Origin: 630D-37 sp037478835
GTDB taxonomy: Bacteria > Chloroflexota > Anaerolineae > Anaerolineales > Villigracilaceae
NCBI GenBank assembly: GCA_037478835.1
Contig: JBBFLV010000005.1
Span: 124,001 to 188,000 of the forward strand
DNA length: 64,000 nucleotides
Reading direction: 5' to 3'
The translations under genes were made by a program, and so were the position numbers. Below the pieces are notes generated by a model, which saw nothing but the letters and a program-made list of their open reading frames with translations, was not told where the DNA came from and searched no databases. Within the stretch, counting starts at the first letter, position 1. Every line of letters starts with the position of its first letter. Below, one piece after another: positions 60,462 through 64,000 of the stretch.

Positions 60462-62768
60462 ATGCCCGGAAATGAAGACCTTTTCCAAAAAGCGCTGAAC
60501 GAGGGACATTCCGCCGCCTGGGATCAGGACTGGGAGCGCGCCGCCCAGGCCTATCGACGCGCGGTGGAGGAGTTCCCCGATCGAGCCAAAGGCTGGACGA
60601 ATCTGGGGCTGGCGCTGATGAACCTGCATCGGCACGAAGAGGCGCTGCAGGCCTATCAGCGGGCGGCGGCACTTGCCCCTAACGATCCCCTTCCCTTTGA
60701 GAAGATCGCTGCCCTTTCCGAACGGCTGGGGGATATTCAGGCTGCCATCCAGGCGGCGCTCAAGGCGGCGGAGCTGTATATCAACCAGCGCGAAGTCGAA
60801 AAGGCGATCCAAAACTGGACGCACGTAATTACCCTGGATCCGGAGCATGTGTTGGCGCGTTCGCGCTTGGCGCTGGTCTATGAGCGGTTGAATCAGCCCC
60901 AAAAGGCGGTCACCGAATACCTGGCGCTGGCCAGCGTGCTCCAACGGAGTGGTTACGTGGATAAGGCCCAGGCCATGCTGGCGAAAGCGGAGCAGCTGTT
61001 GCCGCAGAACGCTGAAGTAAAACAGGCCAAAGCGCTGCTGCAGAGCGGTCAGCTCCTGCCCAAACCGCTCCGCCCGAAAGGTGGGACGGGGCCGATCCGC
61101 ATGGCGCAGGTGAAACAGGTCACCGAAGCCACCATGCCGATCGGCATGGACCCGATCGCCGAAGCGCACAAAAAGGCCCTGACGCGCCTGGCCGATTTGC
61201 TGTTCGAGATTTCGCAGGAACAGGGGGAGAGCGGCGAAGAGCGACGGGATTTGCGCGCCCTGCTGCGCGGCACCGGGCGGCTCTCGCAGCAGGCCGATCA
61301 GCGGCTGATTCTGCTCCATCTCGGTCAGGCGATCGATGCCCACACCCGTGGGGAGGACAATCAGGCTGCGGAGGAACTGGAACACGTGCTGGAAGCCGGC
61401 TTTGACCACGCCGCGGTGCACTTTTTGCTCGGTTACCTGCGCTTCCAGATAGGGCGCCTGGAGAGCGCCCAGCGTCGATTGCAAGCCGCGGTCAAACATG
61501 CCGATCTGGCCCTGGGGACGCGGCTGTTGCTGGGCAAGATCCACCTACAAAGCGGAGAGTTCCAGGAAGCAGCGGTGCATTTCCTAGAAGCCCTGCGCTT
61601 GGCCGATAGTATGGTAGCCCCAGAAGAACAACGCGAAGCCCTGCGTCGCGCCTACGAGCCGCTGATCGAAGCGCATCGTCACGAGCAAAATGAGACCGTG
61701 CTCCGTCAGGTGTGTGATAACGTCCAGCAGCTGCTCTTGCGTAGTGATTGGCGAACCCACCTGGTCAAAGTCCGCTCCGGGCTCCCCGCGACGGACGGTA
61801 TGCCGACCCCGGTGGCCGAAGTGATCTTGCAGGCACAGAGCAGTGCTGTGCTGGACGAGATGAATCGCGTCCATCAGCTGGTGCGCCAGGGTCACTTGCG
61901 GGCGGCGATGGAAGAGGCCTTCTTCGCCCTCAACTTGGCACCGACTTACATTCCACTCCATGACCTGATCGCCGAAATCCTCGTCCAGCAGGGAAACATT
62001 CCGGAAGCGATCGCGAAGCTTCAGACGATCGCCCGCACCTATAGCATCCGCGGCGATAGCGAACAGGCCACCCGTTACCTGGAGCGCATCCTGCAAATTG
62101 ACCCGCTGAACTTAGAGGTGCGCTTGCGCCTGGCCGAAGCGTTGGAAAGCGGCGGCCAGATCGAGGCCGCGGTCCGTGCCTATGTGGAGCTGGCGGAGGT
62201 CTATAGTCGCTTGGCGGACCTGGAACAGGCGCGCAAAGTCTATACCCAGGCCCTGCGTCTGACGCAGCAACATCCCACCCAAAGGGAATGGAGTGTGCGC
62301 ATTTTGCGACGCATGGCCGATATTGACATGCAACGGCTGGATTGGAAGCAAGCGGTGCGCGTGTTTGAACAGATCCGCACGCTCCAGCCGGATGATGAGG
62401 CTACGCGGCGGCAGTTGGTGGAGCTGAACCTGCGGCTCGGCCAGGAGGCCCAGGCGCGGATCGAAATGGAGAGTTACCTGACCTACCTGGAAAGCACGCA
62501 AAACAGCGCGGCGGCCATTCTTTTCCTGGAAGAGTTGATCAAAGAGCATCCCCAGGTGCTCTGGTTGCGCAAAGCCCTGGCCGAATTGTATCGCCGTCTA
62601 GGGCGGGTGGAAGAGGCAGTGGCTCAATATGATGCCATTGGCGATATGGAGCTCAGCGCCGGGAATCGTCTGGGAGCGATTGAGGCCATCCAGGCAATCC
62701 TGGCACTGAATCCACCGAATGCGGAAGAGTATCGTGCTGCGCTGGCGCAACTACAAGGGAGGATGTAG
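60462..62768 (+). CDS. Tetratricopeptide repeat protein
   Basis: 768 residues made almost wholly of TPR-like helical pairs, for example AYRRAVEEFPDRAKGWTNLG, AYQRAAALAPNDPLPFEKIA and QTIARTYSIRGDSEQATRYL, with a short basic loop near 190-225. No signal peptide or membrane segment. Probably a scaffold for protein-protein contacts; no partner can be named. AGGAG before ATG, and TAAAAT directly upstream. Ends overlapping the HAD gene unit with no gap. Confidence 0.88.
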   Translation: MPGNEDLFQKALNEGHSAAWDQDWERAAQAYRRAVEEFPDRAKGWTNLGLALMNLHRHEEALQAYQRAAALAPNDPLPFEKIAALSERLGDIQAAIQAALKAAELYINQREVEKAIQNWTHVITLDPEHVLARSRLALVYERLNQPQKAVTEYLALASVLQRSGYVDKAQAMLAKAEQLLPQNAEVKQAKALLQSGQLLPKPLRPKGGTGPIRMAQVKQVTEATMPIGMDPIAEAHKKALTRLADLLFEISQEQGESGEERRDLRALLRGTGRLSQQADQRLILLHLGQAIDAHTRGEDNQAAEELEHVLEAGFDHAAVHFLLGYLRFQIGRLESAQRRLQAAVKHADLALGTRLLLGKIHLQSGEFQEAAVHFLEALRLADSMVAPEEQREALRRAYEPLIEAHRHEQNETVLRQVCDNVQQLLLRSDWRTHLVKVRSGLPATDGMPTPVAEVILQAQSSAVLDEMNRVHQLVRQGHLRAAMEEAFFALNLAPTYIPLHDLIAEILVQQGNIPEAIAKLQTIARTYSIRGDSEQATRYLERILQIDPLNLEVRLRLAEALESGGQIEAAVRAYVELAEVYSRLADLEQARKVYTQALRLTQQHPTQREWSVRILRRMADIDMQRLDWKQAVRVFEQIRTLQPDDEATRRQLVELNLRLGQEAQARIEMESYLTYLESTQNSAAAILFLEELIKEHPQVLWLRKALAELYRRLGRVEEAVAQYDAIGDMELSAGNRLGAIEAIQAILALNPPNAEEYRAALAQLQGRM

Positions 62769-63239
62769 ATGATCGAACTCAATATCCCCGGCCGTGGTCA
62801 GATTCGGCTGGAACACCTGGTGAGCGATGTGAACGGCACGCTGGCCGTAGATGGTGAGCTGCCGGAAGGGCTGGTCAAGCGCCTGAGCGCGTTGCGCGAT
62901 CGGCTTACCGTTCACCTGCTGACTGCGGATACCCACGGGCGCCAGGCGGTGATCGATCGGCAGCTGAACCTGACGGCGGTGCGCCTGCAGCCGGGGGCAG
63001 AGGTCGAGCAAAAAGCGGAATATGTCCGTCGTTTGGGGGCTGAAAAAGTGGTGGCCATCGGTCAGGGCGCCAACGATGCCGGCATGCTCAAAGAAGCGGC
63101 GATCGGGATCTGCATTCTCTCCACGGAAGGGACGGCTGTTTCGGCGCTTCTGGCGGCAGATATTGTGGTACGCGATATCTTTGAAGCCTTGGATTTGCTC
63201 GAAAAGCCTTTGCGCCTGGTGGCCAGCTTGCGAAAATGA
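62769..63239 (+). CDS. HAD-superfamily protein (soluble P-type-ATPase-like)
   Basis: 156 residues. Motif I is SDVNGTLAVDG, with nucleophile Asp but Asn in place of the second Asp of DxD. Motif II is LLTADTHG (Thr), motif III Lys in EQKAEY, and motif IV GQGANDAGML. The pattern resembles the small 'soluble P-type ATPase' group. Loss of the acid/base Asp argues against ordinary phosphatase turnover. GGAGG before ATG; the stop overlaps the next start (ATGA). Confidence 0.82.
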   Translation: MIELNIPGRGQIRLEHLVSDVNGTLAVDGELPEGLVKRLSALRDRLTVHLLTADTHGRQAVIDRQLNLTAVRLQPGAEVEQKAEYVRRLGAEKVVAIGQGANDAGMLKEAAIGICILSTEGTAVSALLAADIVVRDIFEALDLLEKPLRLVASLRK

Positions 63240-64000
63240 GCGAAACGCTTCCCCCCTCCGGTTTGCCCCCTTCCCGCGCCCGGCGACGTCGGGCGCGTCG
63301 GATGCTTTTGCCATCCGATCCGCAGGGGCGGGAAGCAGTCTTACTGACCCTTTCACGGCGCGCCTATCCGACCGTTGAGTTCTTTTTGCTCTCTTTCCTG
63401 TCCGGGGCGATCCTGACGGCCGGCTATCTGCTGGATTCGCCTCTCCTGCTGGTTTTCGGAGCTCTCAGCGCTCCGGTAATGCTCCCCTGGCTGGGGTTGA
63501 TCCTGGCCGGCGCGCGCGGCGCATTTGGCTTTTGGGTGCAAATGGCGGCGGCTTTGCTCCTTTCTGCGGCCCTGGCCTTCGTAAGCGGCCTGATCGCCGG
63601 TGGGTTGTTGCGCGTGTTGCCACCGCGCACGCTCACGCAGGCTTATTTCCATGCCCGCCTGTGGCCAGTGGATTTCGTCATCCTGGCGCTCGGTGTGATC
63701 ATTCTCGTCCTCTCGTTCGTCCGCTCGGATGAGAAACCCTACCTTCCGAGTGCCTTGCTGGCCTATACGTTCTACCTGCCGATCGTGGCAGCCGCTATCG
63801 GCCTGGGCGGTGGGATCGAGGCGTTCTGGCCGCATGGCTTGTTCGTGGCCCTGGTGCGTCTGGCCTGGGCTTCGCTCCTGGGGACGTTGCTCTTTTACCT
63901 TCTGCGCTTTCGCCCTGCCTCGCTGATGGGAGTGCTTTTCAGCGGCGGATTGCTCTTCGGCTGGCTATCCATTCTGGCCTGGGCCGGTGGAGCATGGCCG
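63236..64000 (+). CDS. Multi-helix membrane protein, C-terminus beyond the window
   Basis: 255 codons are open to the window edge. A basic N-terminus (PSRARRRRARRMLL) is followed by at least seven hydrophobic segments. The stretch LLVFGALSAPVMLPWLGLILAGARGAFG recalls the APLMGPILG helix of DUF389-type proteins, a tentative likeness. Its ATG overlaps the HAD stop, so the TPR, HAD and this gene form one operon. Confidence 0.75.
   Translation, partial: MSETLPPSGLPPSRARRRRARRMLLPSDPQGREAVLLTLSRRAYPTVEFFLLSFLSGAILTAGYLLDSPLLLVFGALSAPVMLPWLGLILAGARGAFGFWVQMAAALLLSAALAFVSGLIAGGLLRVLPPRTLTQAYFHARLWPVDFVILALGVIILVLSFVRSDEKPYLPSALLAYTFYLPIVAAAIGLGGGIEAFWPHGLFVALVRLAWASLLGTLLFYLLRFRPASLMGVLFSGGLLFGWLSILAWAGGAWP

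Noticed and set aside
60255..61544. Long minus-strand open frame (429 codons) antisense to the TPR gene
   Set aside because: Mirrors the GC-rich codon pattern of polA and the TPR gene, has no ribosome site and no recognisable domain.

Overview
The window is a GC-rich, gene-dense bacterial chromosome segment, best matched to Chloroflexota and probably an Anaerolineae-like lineage. That placement is inferred from gene style and from several Chloroflexi-like proteins, not from a marker phylogeny. Most genes sit in tight operons with ATGA or TGATG start/stop overlaps. There is no rRNA, CRISPR array, prophage or intact insertion sequence.

Layout. 1-5.8 kb (minus): an operon of SCP2-domain protein, tungsten aldehyde:ferredoxin oxidoreductase, NAD(P)H-hydrate repair enzyme, aspartate-type aminotransferase and ATP-dependent PEP carboxykinase (runs off the left edge). 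5.9-9.2 kb (minus): small membrane protein behind tRNA-Pro(GGG), then PHP phosphoesterase and uvrC. 9.3-12.6 kb (plus): TetR regulator with a triple half-site operator plus an ABC-2 exporter. 12.9-15.4 kb: a large membrane-anchored protein of unknown function. 15.4-22.3 kb (minus): a cobalamin operon headed by a B12 riboswitch (lipoprotein receptor, permease, ATPase, a second receptor-like protein without a signal peptide, a PP-loop ATPase, cobalamin adenosyltransferase), followed by a glycosyltransferase. 22.6-26.2 kb (plus): speD-speE, universal stress protein, hydroxyacid dehydrogenase and YitT protein. 26.2-36.5 kb (minus): aminopropyltransferase-like membrane protein, DUF1461 protein, fabG, Gls24, nusB, tatA, tatC, a large carbohydrate-active-looking lipoprotein and a penicillin acylase. 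36.7-39.8 kb (plus): frr-uppS-cdsA-glpX. 39.9-64 kb: sirtuin, an unknown protein plus mutL, lipid kinase, HD-GYP sensor, FmdB-like protein, pheST plus two DarA-like PII proteins, panC, an AbiEii-type toxin with a DUF6922 partner, a receiver/roadblock/transposase-like fusion, polA, a TPR protein, a HAD protein and a truncated membrane protein.

Three things stand out. First, a dispersed degenerate heptamer repeat (consensus near GTRGACS, tandem) occurs at 13 loci. All lie at the edges of transcription units, and one forms the end of a coding sequence. Second, at least six genes have a TANNNT -10 box ending 6-7 bases before the start codon and no Shine-Dalgarno, pointing to leaderless transcripts. 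Third, the gene upstream of polA fuses a receiver-like domain and a roadblock-like domain to a C-terminal domain that aligns with IS200/IS605 Y1 transposases but has lost the HUH metal-binding histidines, which suggests a domesticated transposase.
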